Shown here: positions 36,501 through 48,089 of the stretch, piece after piece
Layout of the letters: each line of letters begins with the position of its first letter
How positions within the stretch are numbered: position 1 is the stretch's first letter
Assembly: GCA_023079485.1 (NCBI GenBank)
Contig: CM041115.1
Coordinates: forward strand, 22,808,863-22,872,862
DNA from: Archilochus colubris
Taxonomy: Eukaryota > Chordata > Aves > Apodiformes > Trochilidae
DNA length: 64,000 nucleotides
Direction: 5' to 3'
Notes under the pieces: generated by a model
Databases searched by the model: none
Told to the model about the DNA's origin: nothing
What the model saw: the letters and a program-made list of their open reading frames with translations, nothing else
Program-made: the position numbers and the translations under genes

Positions 36501-39500
36501 GCATTTTTCAGTAGAAGTGTTTGTAAGATGTTGTTGCAGGGAATAATACTGAGAACCACATGAAAAAACATATGATTTCTTCAGCTTGTGAAAGCTTTCC
36601 TTTAAAGGAAAACCCCTGCCATAAATGTGCATATGATATTCTAAGAGTAGCAACAGAGCAAATATTGATGTGTGACGTTGCAAAGGCTTTGGCACACATC
36701 TGTGTCTGTGTGGCTTCCATAGAACACAGAGTTTCCTTCACTCACTTGTAGCAGGTGTAGGATAGTACACAGCACTAGGTGTGATCACCCTTAAAGGACA
36801 CAATAATGACTATCATCATCTGTTTTAAGTGTGGTATCTTGAGAGGAAATCTGCTTACTTCTCTTGTGTAATGTGTGTGCCACGGTGTTAAGGGGAAGCT
36901 GAAAGTAAAACAGAAGCTAATGCCTATCTGGGGTCAGTACTGCTGTTTTCTCTGTAAGTCTGCAACATAGAGGATTTTCCACTTGTGGATTCACTTCTGA
37001 GGAGTCCATTTTCCTAAAGAAGTACTACAGAGAATTATTGATTATTTTCTTGTTTAATGGAATAAAACATGGTAAAATCATTCCTGAAGCATTTCTTAAA
37101 ACTCAAGCAAGATGTGATCTCACAGAAACTAAAAGTTTTGCTTTTTAGGCTGAGATTTTCCACTCTGTCCTCACGTAAGGAGAAGTAATGTTGGTTTTAG
37201 ACCAGGCACAGAAACCAACTAATCTATCAAAATAGTTGAAAAGTGTCCAAGGTGTGTTGTTTCACTTTTACCAAGAAAGTATCTGAATAGGACCACTGCA
37301 ATGTGAAACAAGAGCAGCCCTGCATATTACTAGCAGGTATGGCTCTTTATCACCATTTAAAAATTAACTTAACAATGGGGTTATAAGAAAACAAACAAGC
37401 AAGCAAACCAAGAACTCCAAAAAGAACTGCCAATTTCATTTTTTTTTCCTATTTAACATCAACTAGCTCTAAACAAAAAGTATTACCTCAAAATAAACAA
37501 ATGAACGTGTGTATTTAGGGGATTCAGAATGACTGAACTACATTGAATCTGAGAACTAGATTATTGAAAGATATTTTTATAAACATGCCTATTCTGTATG
37601 AGAAAACTATTATCTATCTCAGAAGAACTGGAAAACTCTGGAAACTCTGCAGGAAAATGCAGGCCTCTGCTATAGAATGTTTTGAAGAGCAGAACTGCCT
37701 TGCTGACACTCAAGGGAACACTTGCTGACACCTATCAAGGGAACTGGAGCCCCTGGAGAGGCTAGAGGAGGAGATGGTAAAGCTGTTGATGAAGCTACAC
37801 CACCACTAGGAACCAACCAGGAAGCTGCTTTAAGTGCTGGTGCTACCTGTGCTACTTTGCCTGCAGTTTGAACTGTTGATTGCAACTCTGCCATGGGACT
37901 GAGGTGGATAAAAGTACTAGTAGGCCCAGAAAGGTATTAAGCAAGTTAAAATGACAGTTCAAGGAGACACTGCGTGGTCTGCATGCACCTAAGCCCCTAA
38001 ACTGTTGATTTCTAGAGTGCATGCCAGAGAAAGAAGTACTTCGTGCTTGTGTTCTATGCTCTTGCCTTAAGCATTTACTGCCAGTTAATGTCTGACTGAA
38101 ATATGGTCCTAGGCTGGACTCATACTAGTGAGCTGTTCTGCTGTTTTACTTCATCCTGTCATGTCTGCAGCTCTGCCTTTTGCACCGAGGACCCTAAACC
38201 CATCATTCCTGAGTCCTTCTGCCAGAAAGCAAGGACCTGACAGGGGTCTCGCAGGATCTGGACTGTGTCACCACACACAGTGGTTGCTTAAATTCCTAAG
38301 AATTTTTTTACCCACTGTATTCCTTTTTGTAAAACCAAGGCCAGGAAAAGCCCTCTGCTCATCCTGCCTGAGCCTGCAGAATTTCTTCCAGCTGTAACTC
38401 TTGGAAAACTGTTTGCAGCTGTCTGGGTTTGCAGGTGAAGGTGTCAATAACATCTGCAGACAGTGAGCCCTGAAGAAAAGCAGTTAATGAAGTTCTGGGA
38501 CCAGGGTCTGTGCTCCTCCCTTCCCTAGAACAGCCAGAGTCATGCAGTACGTGAAAATGATATTCATTGCACACTACTATTTTTGTCCCTTTACTCTTCT
38601 AACCAGCTTTCAACAGCTTACTGTGTGGATCCTCCCCCTCTGTGAGTCTGGTAGCTTTTTATGGTGGTCTCTGAAGTCTGGAAACAGTGGGTAAGGCAAC
38701 CCATTGGGGTGCAGAAAGAAAATATTCTAGTACCATTTATAAAAAAGATTAAATCGTATTATACAAATAGCATTTATTTCATCTTCACATAATTATTAAT
38801 TTCTATTTTGTGTATGTTTTACCTAATATATTGGTATGTTGGTATATGTATGCTGTTTGTAAGTAAATAAATATTAATATATATATTGGGTGTGTATTCT
38901 CAGAAAAGTTTTACTGGTAGGGATGCATAATCAAAAAAATTTGAAAGGCCACAGGCTTAAGAGACATCTTGGAAAGCTGAATTCTGCTAAGTTGTCTGTC
39001 CCTTGAATACCTGTCTGAATCAGCCCTCCGCACCAGGGCTGTTGTCTCCCTGACTGTCTTCTACTACAGGTACTTTAAGACTACCTGCTTTATGATTTTC
39101 AGTCCTGACCAAGCTCTATACAAATGGGGGCATACGCACCAGTATTGCTGGAGATATTTAGCTGTATGCCACAGGCAGAGCAGGAAGTTAAACCAATAAT
39201 CTGTCAAAGTTCTGAGGGGGGCCTGGAAAAGCTTCGATAGAAAGATTTGTAATCATTTCATGCAGGAAAAGCAAACAAGTTTCAAACGCCAATCTGCTGG
39301 CTGGAGGTCTGGCAAGGGAATCAAAATCTGTGTTAGAAAATGGTACTGATAACTCAGTAGTAAAACTAATACAGTGCCAGATGAGGCCTGGTGTTGTGTC
39401 TATCCTTTGCCACAAGCTTGGCATGGACGCATCCCTTTTAGTGTCTTATTTTCACATTCATGCAATGAAGCTCACCTTTTTTTTGTTTGCTGTTTATGTC

Positions 39501-40488
39501 AACTGTAAGGCCTTGGTGACAGTGTCTGTAGCTTGTTGTGAGGTCAGTGAGATTGACTTCACCTTCCTTACACTGATGATGAGCTTGGGTGGAAGGTTTA
39601 GGTTCTATAGTGGTCCTCCCCTAGTGAGTGCAGCTCAGTATAGCCACAGATGTGTAACAAGGTTGGGTTTATACAAAAGGAGGGCAGTAACTAAATTCAG
39701 AATGACCTATTTAGAACCTGTATATTGCATTAGTAGCTACTAATGAAATTGATTGTAACGAGCTAAAAGGCAGTAAGAAAAGGAAATAGCAGTAACAGGT
39801 GGAGGGTCACCTTCAGTTGTCCCCTTCTAGAGCAACTTTGTTAATGGGTAAAGGTATGGGAATTGACATAACAGTAAATAAATCCGCTGCATGAAAAAAA
39901 TCAATACATGGAAGGATGGTGACTGCTTTTAAAATATGACACTAAAAGTGCTGAATAAAGGCCAAGGGAAAATTATCCCCACCTGGTTCATCCTGCCCCA
40001 TTTCAAGGTCTCCATCTCTGGCAACTGAAGTACCCCTTGGAACTGTGAAGGAGGGGTCCATGAGGATTTTGAGGGATTTTTCATGTGTTCTCCCTTAGAA
40101 AGCACTGCGTGAATCTCTAGGTGGATTTTTCTGAGTGTTATTTGGCCTGACTGCAGGACCTTGTGATTCACTTTGATGAGATGGCAATTAAACTGGGACA
40201 CAAGCAAGTCCTACTTGGAAGGAAATCCAAAGTTTGGGTGCTGTTCTCGGGAGAGTTTCTTCTCCAACCCTTTGACGACAGAAATTTGAGTGCCCGCGGG
40301 TGTTTAGTACCCAAAGTGTGTCTGGAAAGAGCTGCTGTGAAGAGATTCGCTGGGCCTCAAGTACTAAACTGTGTCTTAAGTCCCTGAGAGCTTTGCAAAT
40401 TACGACCTTGATTCATTTTATGAAGTGAGTATGTAGGTGATGGGAGTTGGCAGACCAGAGGTGATTTGTAGTGATGGAAGGGTTTCCC
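30569..40488. other. 10 kb of intergenic DNA, no gene recognised
   Basis: No exon, RNA gene or clearly identifiable transposon. Notable small features are a perfect 22-bp tandem duplication (34274-34317) and an AT-rich stretch (about 38860-38890). A moderately GC-rich patch at 35340-35720 has overlapping open frames on both strands but no domain I recognise. Confidence 0.55.
34274..34317. repeat. Perfect 22-bp tandem duplication
   Basis: Two identical adjacent copies of a 22-bp unit (TGGAAAGGCTGGGTATGGGG plus AC), at 34274-34295 and 34296-34317. Confidence 0.95.
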
Positions 40489-41536
40489 TGTCACGGGTCA
40501 GGCCCAGCTGGTACCAACCGGGCCTCTGCTCGCTCAACCCCCACCCCCACTATGGGGCAGGAAGGAGAAAATCCACACAAGAGCTCATTGATTGAGACAA
40601 GGACTGGGAGGTTTTCACTCCCCAGTTATGGTAATGGGTAAAAAGAGAGAGACTCAGATTGGGGAAGAAAAAACCCAGCAACTTATTCTGTCAGAAGGAA
40701 GAGAAAACATGGACAGATCTTAATACCTTCCCCCCCACCTCTCCCTTCTTCCCAGCCCCGGATCCCTTCCCTGCTGCCTCCCCCTCAGGGCACAGGGAGG
40801 GGCAGGGGGGGGTTCAAGGTCAGTTCCCCACACGGTGTTTCTGCCGCTCCTTTCTCCTCAGGGGGAGGACTCCTCACGTTTTCCCCTGCTCCAGCGCGGG
40901 GTCCCTCTCAGGGCAGAGTCCTTCAGGAACCCCTCGGACATGAGTCCCTCCCACAGGTGCAGTCCCTCAGGAACTGCTCCTGCCCGGGCTGCACACAGAG
41001 CCACGGCTGCTGCGGGAGCAGTCATCTCCTCTGGCACGGGGTCCTACATAGCTGCAGATCCATGTCTGTCCCTCTATGATGTTTCACAGGCTGGGGCTCC
41101 ACGTCTGCCCAACTATGATCCAGCCTGGCAGCAGCTCCAAGCCTGCCCACCATGATGTTTCACAGGCTGCTGATCAGTGCCTGCTCCACTCCGCTCCTCC
41201 GTGGGCTGCATGTTCACAGCTGCCACCTCACCACGAGCTGCAGAGGAAATCTCTGCTTGGGCACCTCCTCCCCCTCCTTCCTCACCGACCTTGGTATCAA
41301 TGGCTTAAGCGCTGTTCTCACCTCCTCCTCTCCTCTGCCCTGAAGGCCTTTTTATTCAGCTTTGTTTTCCACTTGTCGAGTATGTTACTTGTAGAGGCTC
41401 TTCGAGCTCCTCTAAACTGTTCGGCCTTGGTCAGAGGCATGGACAGCAGTGGAACAGGAGAATCTTCCAGCAGCTTCTCACAGGAGCCATGGCTGCGGCT
41501 CCCAGCTTCCAAAGAACCTCTACACTACCTGACACA
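40489..41536 (+). mobile_element. Second ERVL-type solo LTR
   Basis: The element starts TGTCACGGGTCAGGCCCAGC and ends near CTACCTGACACA, about 1.05 kb. It shares with the LTR at 13748-14965, in the same orientation and order, a GGGCACAGGGAGGGGCAGGG-like segment, GTTTCTGCC-GCTCCT-TCCTCAGG-GGAGGACTCCT, repeated CTCCAGCGYGGGG-TCC words, AATCTCTGCT...ACCTTGGTATC, and TTCGGCCTTGG...CAGCAGCTTCTCACAG. The two are diverged relatives rather than recent duplicates, and this copy has no CR1 insert. A convincing target duplication is not visible and the right end is uncertain by a few bases. Open frames within it are incidental. Confidence 0.7.
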
Positions 41537-41994
41537 CTCTCCATGAGAAACCTGGGATATGCAGGGTCCTGGAGCTTCTGCTTTAAAAGCTTTCTTTACT
41601 ACAAGATGGAAGTATGAGCGCTGGGAAGTAATACGGTGACATGGATAATCATGAAGTGTTTTTAAGCAGCAGGTCTCATCAACTCATCGTTTATCTACAT
41701 TAATTAATTTACAGGTGAAATCCCCCTACTATTAATATCTTCGTTTCCAAGCTTGAAAAAACAGCTTCTTGGGTGCAAAGAGCCTTCCTGAGGCAGCTCT
41801 AGACCCTATACACATCCTCACATCCTTGCACCCTTAGACCATCAGCACCTTCTGCACAAGCACTGCAGAATCCGTGGCCTGCCACAGATATTTAGGACCT
41901 CCCAAAGAAAGCCAAGAGCCTCATAAACATAAATTATACTATTGTTAATAGGCAGGGATTGATTTATAATCAAAGATCTGCATGTGCCCTAGCA
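41537..41994. other. Intergenic DNA
   Basis: Nothing recognised between the LTR and the snap-back element. Confidence 0.5.
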
Positions 41995-42000
41995 GTCTAC
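41995..42000. repeat. Left flanking direct repeat of the snap-back element
   Basis: GTCTAC, repeated exactly at 42190-42195. The match extends to CAGTCTAC (41993-42000 and 42188-42195) if the element's last two bases are counted. Confidence 0.7.
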
Positions 42001-42189
42001 TGTAGTGGAACAGAGCGACCAGGTGCCTCTGATCATCAAGAAGGGGGTGTGAGCCGCTATCAACTCCACCTGTGCCCAGCCAGGGCAGGGCCCCTGTGGA
42101 GCACGTGCAAGACCATGGGGCCAATAAATAGTGAGGCTCACACCCCCTTCTTGATGATCAGAGGCACCTGGTTGCTCTGTTCCACTACA
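42001..42189. mobile_element. 189-bp snap-back inverted-repeat element with target-site duplication
   Basis: The first 55 bases (42001-42055, starting TGTAGTGGAACAGAG) are the reverse complement of the last 55 (42135-42189, ending CTCTGTTCCACTACA), with one mismatch that would be a G:U pair in RNA. The unpaired middle is 79 bases (42056-42134). Exact 6-bp direct repeats, GTCTAC, flank the element. This is what a short non-autonomous DNA transposon (MITE) or a foldback element looks like. TG...CA ends with a 6-bp duplication would also fit a very short LTR, and an AATAAA occurs at 42123-42128, but inverted arms this long are not an LTR property. I do not recognise the family. Nearly identical arms suggest recent insertion or selection for the hairpin. 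Confidence 0.75.
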
Positions 42190-42195
42190 GTCTAC
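42190..42195. repeat. Right flanking direct repeat of the snap-back element
   Basis: GTCTAC, an exact match to 41995-42000. Confidence 0.7.
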
Positions 42196-42845
42196 TTCCA
42201 TCCTCTGGGATGTTATCTGTAACCTCTGAGCTGACTAGAAAGACCTCTTGAAGTGCAGCATGGCTGTCTTTTGGCTATGTGCCTTTGCTTCTCTTCAAAG
42301 GCATATTTTGCAGGGATAATAACTAACCAGCCAACCAACCAATCATTTTTAATGTAAGCCAGCACTTGTTAGGGTTGCCTTTGGTGGAGGTCACTACAGA
42401 GACTTTCGTCCATTCCTCCCTGAGCTCAGACATCATCATCTCCAAAGGGGCCCCACAGCCAGGCAGGCTGCCTAACCTGTTTGTTGGTGCTGGGGGTGAA
42501 GCCTCTGATCTCAACCCTGCCAGGTTTATTTTTCAGCTGTGCACCAACAAGTATAATGGCAAGTATGCTAAATGTCAGATTAACCACAAGACAAAAGCAG
42601 CTCCTTGCCGCTACGCTGGTGCCAGGCAGTGTATCATGAATACTGTACATCACTGGATATGCGGGCACAGCTTAGCCCTGCACCATGACCAGTACTGCCA
42701 GTCTTCTGAGTTACAATTCTATAGTATCAGAAAAATAAGTTTATAAGAGTATCTGTGAGACTGACTGCAGAGCTGTCAAATTATTTTAATGCTTACAACT
42801 TGGAAGTGATACATTCTTCTTCCTGTCCCTGTGGTGCACACTCTT
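42196..42845. other. Intergenic DNA with a 126-codon chance frame
   Basis: An open frame at 42366-42746 (plus strand) and another at 42323-42514 (minus) overlap here. Neither translation resembles a protein family I know, and there is no splice or promoter context. Confidence 0.4.
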
Positions 42846-43236
42846 AGAATCATAGAATCATAGAATTGGCTGGGTTGGAAGGGATCTCAGAGATTATCAA
42901 GTCCAACCCTTGATCCACAGCTGCAGTTACCAGACCATGGCACTGAGTGCCAAATCCAATCTCTTTTTAAATACCTCCAGGGATGGAGAATCCACTAATT
43001 CACTGGGCAGCCCATTCCAATGCTTGATCACCCTCTTGGTAAAGAAATTCTTTCTAATGTCCAACCTAAACCTCCCCCGGCACAACTTGAGACCATGCCC
43101 TCTTGTCTTGCTGAGAGTTACCTGGGAGAAGAGACCAACCCCCACCTGGCTACCCCCTCCTTTCAGGGAGTTGTAGAGAGTGATGAGGTCTCCCCTGAGC
43201 CTCCTCTTCTCCAGGCTCTTTTTCATGGCTGGACTG
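42846..43236 (-). mobile_element. CR1 LINE 3' end
   Basis: The plus strand begins with the 8-bp terminal repeats GAATCATA-GAATCATA-GAATTGGC, then GGGTTGGAAGGGATCTCAGA. The minus strand encodes the ORF2 C terminus: [20 protein letters not shown], then [20 protein letters not shown] and [20 protein letters not shown] in one frame of about 100 codons. It is truncated, about 390 bp, but well preserved, suggesting a comparatively young copy. Confidence 0.93.
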
Positions 43237-43338
43237 CATTTTAAAGAAGATGGTGTAAATACTTCTTGCCACATGTTTTGTGCTGAGTAACAAGATAATG
43301 GTGACGTTTCTCATAAAGTAAATATCAGTAGATGGGGT

Positions 43339-43486
43339 GTTTTTTTTGTTGTTTGTTTGTGTTTTGTGGGTTTTGTTTGGTTTTATTTTTGTTTGCTTGG
43401 TTTTGTTTGGGTTTTTTTTTGTTGTTTGTTTGCTTTTTTGTTTGGGTGGGTTTTCTTATTTTTTTGTTTGTTTGTTTGTTTTTTTC
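43339..43486. repeat. T/G-rich low-complexity tract
   Basis: About 150 bases made of TTTG, TTTTG and TTTGG words. It gives Phe/Cys/Val-rich pseudo-frames on one strand and Lys/Gln/Asn-rich ones on the other, none of them genes. Confidence 0.9.
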
Positions 43487-46038
43487 AGTATCTATTGTAC
43501 AAGGCCAGGTCTGAAGAAAATTATTCACATAGCTGGTAAGGCAAGTACTGCTTATTCAGATTTCTTTCCAGCAGGGTATGCAAGAAGGAACTGAAAGATG
43601 AAGAAAACTTCTCAGGACCACAGAATCCTGATAAGTTATTGACAGGAATATTTCAAAAGGACATCTAATAGCTTCTGGTTTATATTTCCTCTTTCCCTAA
43701 ATAACTGTAGCACTATAATTTAATTGCAATCTTTGCTGCGTTCATCACTGGACTTTCATGGCACCTTTTATCTTAGGGCCCTAAAGCAAATTATTTAAGT
43801 CACAAAATGTCCCCAGGAGGTGCACTGACACTTTATTGTTAAAAAGAAACAGTGAATACATAAGTAGTCCACTGGCATGATGAACAGGAAACCTTTAGCA
43901 GAGGGAGGAAAGAACTCTGGGATCTCTGGGGGTCTCAGGCAGTTTGCTGCCAGCTGCTGCTTCTCTATGGAAATAGAGCTTGACTGTAAGATACGGAATC
44001 TGCTTTCTATTACTTCAAATAACTTTTACAGGAAGAGACGAGTTCTAATATTGGAAATACTAGCTGAAATATGCATGCACCTTTCCAAGGACAAAAATAC
44101 TTTCCTAAGCTTCTGCAAATACAGTGCTTATACAAGGCAAGGTCACTGCACATTTTTTTCTGCTCTGTTAAAAAATACCTCACAGTTTTAACCAAAGTGA
44201 ACATATTGCCAAGTCCCAGCCTCTAAATAAATAAAAGGTCTCTCAAAATAAATAAATAATAAAAGAAAGTCATATTGACCCTTCTGAAAACTAAAATGTT
44301 GCATTTTACATGTCCCTCTCATGGAAATTACTGTAGTTTTATTTCAGTAATTTTCAGCGAGCTGTGGTCTGTGTAAGACCTCCTCTAACATGCCCCCTAA
44401 TACTTGCATGAGAAACTGCAGGAATCATCCTAGCATTCTTCTGACCCTCCTTGCAATGCTATCTGTATTAACCTTCTCAGCTCCACTGAACTCTCTAATG
44501 GCTTCCTTTTATGACTAGCATTTTCCTGGCTTAGAGTTACTTCATGCAGATGCACTGCTGCACCTCAAGTGGTATGACTGTTCTTATATTTTGCAAACAG
44601 CACATCTGTGGTTGATTATGTTTGGGGTGGAATTTAATGGAGGTGGTGCTTAAAGCAGGCTAATTCTCACTGAAAGTGAAAATTTTTAAAAAGCGAAGGC
44701 CAGCATCTTCATCAGATTCACCTCCAAAATGCTTTTCTTAATTAAAGGGAAAAAATACCCCCTCCCCCTCCATACCTACTACTTGACTGTACTTTTAAAA
44801 AAGAAAAAAAACCACCAAAACCATTCCTCACCTGCATGCACCTGCACCTTAGTCCATCTAGCATACAAAATCGTTCTGAGCACAGATTTGCATTTCCTGT
44901 TGAGCCTCATGTATCGTTTCATGACTGACATGCAGAGAGGTGGTCAAGTATAGGCAATGCACCCTCATGGCTATTCCAGCAGGTACTGCAAAGACTTGCT
45001 GTTACTTTCGACCAGCTTAGCTCTTCCCTATCCACTGCTTCCTCTCTCAGGATCCTATTCAAATTCATAAAAGAATGGCTAACCAGAGATTTTTTTTAAA
45101 AAAACCAAAACTGCTGGAGAAATGTCATACCACTCCTGTTTCAAATGCCATCCTTTTGCATATTTATTGTGCTACCTCAGCTACTCTCAGGAGCCTTCCC
45201 AAGGGATATTACCCCTGGGCTACAGACAGAGCAGTGGCCTGGTGTCTGTGACAGTGCCACACCTGTAGAGCACCAGTGATGGTGGCACAGTGGTACACCC
45301 TTGGCAGAGGAGCTTCTGGGCCCTCTGTGAGGATTAAAACTTTCTCCAGACATGGTCAATGATGTTGCCATGCCATCTGTGGCCAGAAAAACCCCTTAGA
45401 AGTCCTCTTGTCCATTTTAAACTACAACCTTTAAAAACAAGGGATGCCAGTCTGAAAGTATGTCATCTTTCCTCCCCACCTTCCACCCAAAATCTTGGGT
45501 CCATTCCTTTACCCGTTGTTTTTTGTGGTAAACTTTTCCCTTTGGTTTCTCATAATCTGAAGACAATGTAGATTGTATGTAGTTTTTTCACAGGGGGAAG
45601 AATTAATGGTCCAGGGACAAATAATGTCTTAGAGCAGTAGGAAGACTTTTGGTGTACTTGACTAATGGGATACAGAGCAAAGGGGGTGTGTGGACTTTTT
45701 TTCTGTTCAGGGTCTGAACAAAGTGATCATATCAAATGGGAAATCTGAGCTGTAGTACACCTGTATTCAGTGTGCATGGTTATAGGATAGAATGTAGTTA
45801 GACAGATGGATATATATTTACACATGTACATGCAGCACATGATCTATATTAAAGAGAGAGCCTTTAGATTTAGGGAAGTCACAGATTACAAAAGGTGAAC
45901 TAACTTGTGTGTGTTTAACAGCAGTTGTTCTAGGAACTGAGCTCAGAAAGGTTTTTTACACTGTTCTGAAACTGCTGTACAGTGTTTACCTCAAAGTAGG
46001 GACTTAGTTGTTACAAAGATGTTTTTAGGCTGTGAGAT

Positions 46039-46055
46039 ACACACACACACACACA
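46039..46055. repeat. (AC)n microsatellite
   Basis: About eight uninterrupted AC units followed by a short C run. Confidence 0.9.
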
Positions 46056-47310
46056 CCCCCCAAGGAAAGGCAGCAGAAAGATGCATATTTTTTCTGTAGT
46101 TTCACATAATAGCACAGCAAGAGGTTTTTGATGGCAAGAAACAGCAAAGGAATTAAGTAAAAAACTTCTCAGAATGACGGATGAAATTTAGCATTTCTGT
46201 TCATGAACTAATGCCTCCCAAATAAGAGAACTGTGCATGCATTAAAGAAAAACAACAAACAATGGAATAACAGAAAGAATTACAAAAGGAACTGGCATTA
46301 TTAAGCTGACTTCAAACATACTTCTTTTCTGTTACCTTTAATTGGCTGAGCTAGTGTCAAAACCTAAATAAGGAAAAACAAGAACAATTTCAGTGATTGC
46401 CTCCATTTCTGACTAGTGTAACTTGCTCTGCAGCAGCCCCTGGGTTACTTAATGTAACTTAATGATGAATAGATACTAAAGAGCAGCTGTGAGGAGCATG
46501 GATGTGAAATGGCTTGTGATCTGTGGGGAACATGGGGGCAGTGGCAATGCCAGCTCACAACTTCCATCTATCATTAATCAGTGCTTTAACCCTTTCAAAA
46601 GATAGCCAGGGACTTCAGTGAATTACTTACTTGTTAATGAGGGATAATTTAAATGATGGGTCAATATAAACCCCAAAAGAGCACGTCATGTCACAAGCTG
46701 TCAACACTGGCCAGCAGCCTCAGCAGAAAAGCTGCATGCAGAGCAGAGGAGAGCTGGCCCAGGTTCAAAGCTCATCTCCATTAGATTGCTCAGAACAGTT
46801 AGGAAGCACAGGGGTGGACCCTCTTGCATTACTGCTCCTTTCTTCCCTTTCTGTAACAGAGAAGGAAGTCACAGTCCCCTCAGCAATCTCGAAGTATTGC
46901 TTCTCCAAGCGACTTCTGAGCAGTCACCTATCCTACAGCCCTTGCCCAGACAGCCCAGCACCTCCAAGTATGGATGTGGTAGGGCAGCAGCACCCTGTAC
47001 CACAGGTCTGGTGTTCACTGGAGTGCATTGGTAATGGGTGAAGAGACAAAGCTGTCTCTGTTCCCTTCCTGGGAGCCTGCAATGCTCTTCACAGAGCTGT
47101 CACTGGCAGCTGAGTGCCAGGGAGTATCTGTGAAGCTGGAGGAGGGACAGTGCATTCCAGGAAAACGTGAGGTGCCAGGTTTGCAGAGCTGGTTCTGAGA
47201 ACCATGAGCACTTCTCTTGTGAGAGGCTGGGGTTTAAAACCTCCTTGGTGCAAAAGGAAATACAGAAGTAACCCTCTGTTCACATCCATGTTATCAAGAA
47301 AGTACCATTC

Positions 47311-48089
47311 AGAGGAACCTTGACAGGCTTGAGAAGTACACACGTGAAATTCATGATGTTCAACAAGGTCAAGTGTAAGGTCCTGCACCTTGGTCAAGGC
47401 AACTCCCAGTATCAATGCAGACTGAGGGATAAATGGATTGAGAGCTCAGGAGGAGGACTTAGGAATCCTGCTGGATGAAAAATTGAACATGAGCTGACAG
47501 CGTGCTCTTGCGGCCCATAAAGCCAATTGTATCCTAGGCTGCATCAAAAGAAGGATGGAGGTGATTCTGCATCTCTACTCTCGTCTGGTGTACCATGTCC
47601 AACTCCAGAGTCCCCAGCACAAGAAAGACATGGAGCTGTTGGAATAGGTTCAGAGAAGAGCCATGAAAACCATGAGAAGGCTGTAACACCTCTGCTACAA
47701 AGAAAGGATGAGGAAGTTCAGGTTATTCAGTCCAGAGAAGAGAATGATCTGTGTAGACCTTATTGTGATATTTCAAAAATAAAGTGGACTTGTAAGCAGG
47801 ATAGAGAGACTTTTTACTAGAGCCTGAGGCAACAGTTTTAAATGGGAAGAGGATTGATTTAGCTTGGACATAAGGAAGAAAAGTTTTATGATGAGGATTA
47901 TGAGACCTTGGAACAGATTCCCCAGAGAGGATGTGGCTGCCCCCTCCCTGGAGGTGTTCAAGGCCAGGCTGGATGTGGCTTTGAGCAACCTGGTCTGGTG
48001 GAAAGCGTCCCTGCCCATGGTAATGGGATTGGACTAGATGAACTCCAAAAGTCTCTTCCAACCTTAAACATCCTGTGATACTGTGATTC
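47311..48089 (+). mobile_element. CR1 LINE 3' part, degraded
   Basis: The plus strand matches the order RNLDRLEKYT, then KVLHLGQG-like words, then the MSQQCA-like region (AACATGAGCTGACAGCGTGC). It continues through CAGAGAAGAGCCATG and GGAGGTGTTCAAGGCCAGGC to GGATTGGACTAGATG and CCTTCCAAC-like tail words, ending CTGTGATACTGTGATTC. Many frame breaks; inactive. Confidence 0.88.

Larger units (their letters stand above)
43237..47310. other. Intergenic DNA with low-complexity T/G tract and (AC)n
   Basis: No gene supported. It holds the T/G-rich stretch at 43339-43486, an AATAAATAAA-rich patch near 44220-44270, and an (AC)n microsatellite at 46039-46055. Confidence 0.55.

Noticed and set aside
41989..42222. 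Open frames on both strands across the snap-back element as a transposon-encoded peptide
   Set aside because: Both strands show the same words (STVDC/CSGTE, GASDHQEGGVS) simply because the DNA is an inverted repeat. At about 70-87 codons they are too short for a transposase.
42366..42746. 126-codon frame near the snap-back element as a possible gene
   Set aside because: The Met is not in a notable context, no domain or homolog is recognised, and an overlapping antisense frame is equally open.
43325..43594. Phe/Cys-rich 'membrane' peptides and the Lys/Asn-rich antisense frame
   Set aside because: They come from a T/G low-complexity tract; the hydrophobicity is a composition artefact.
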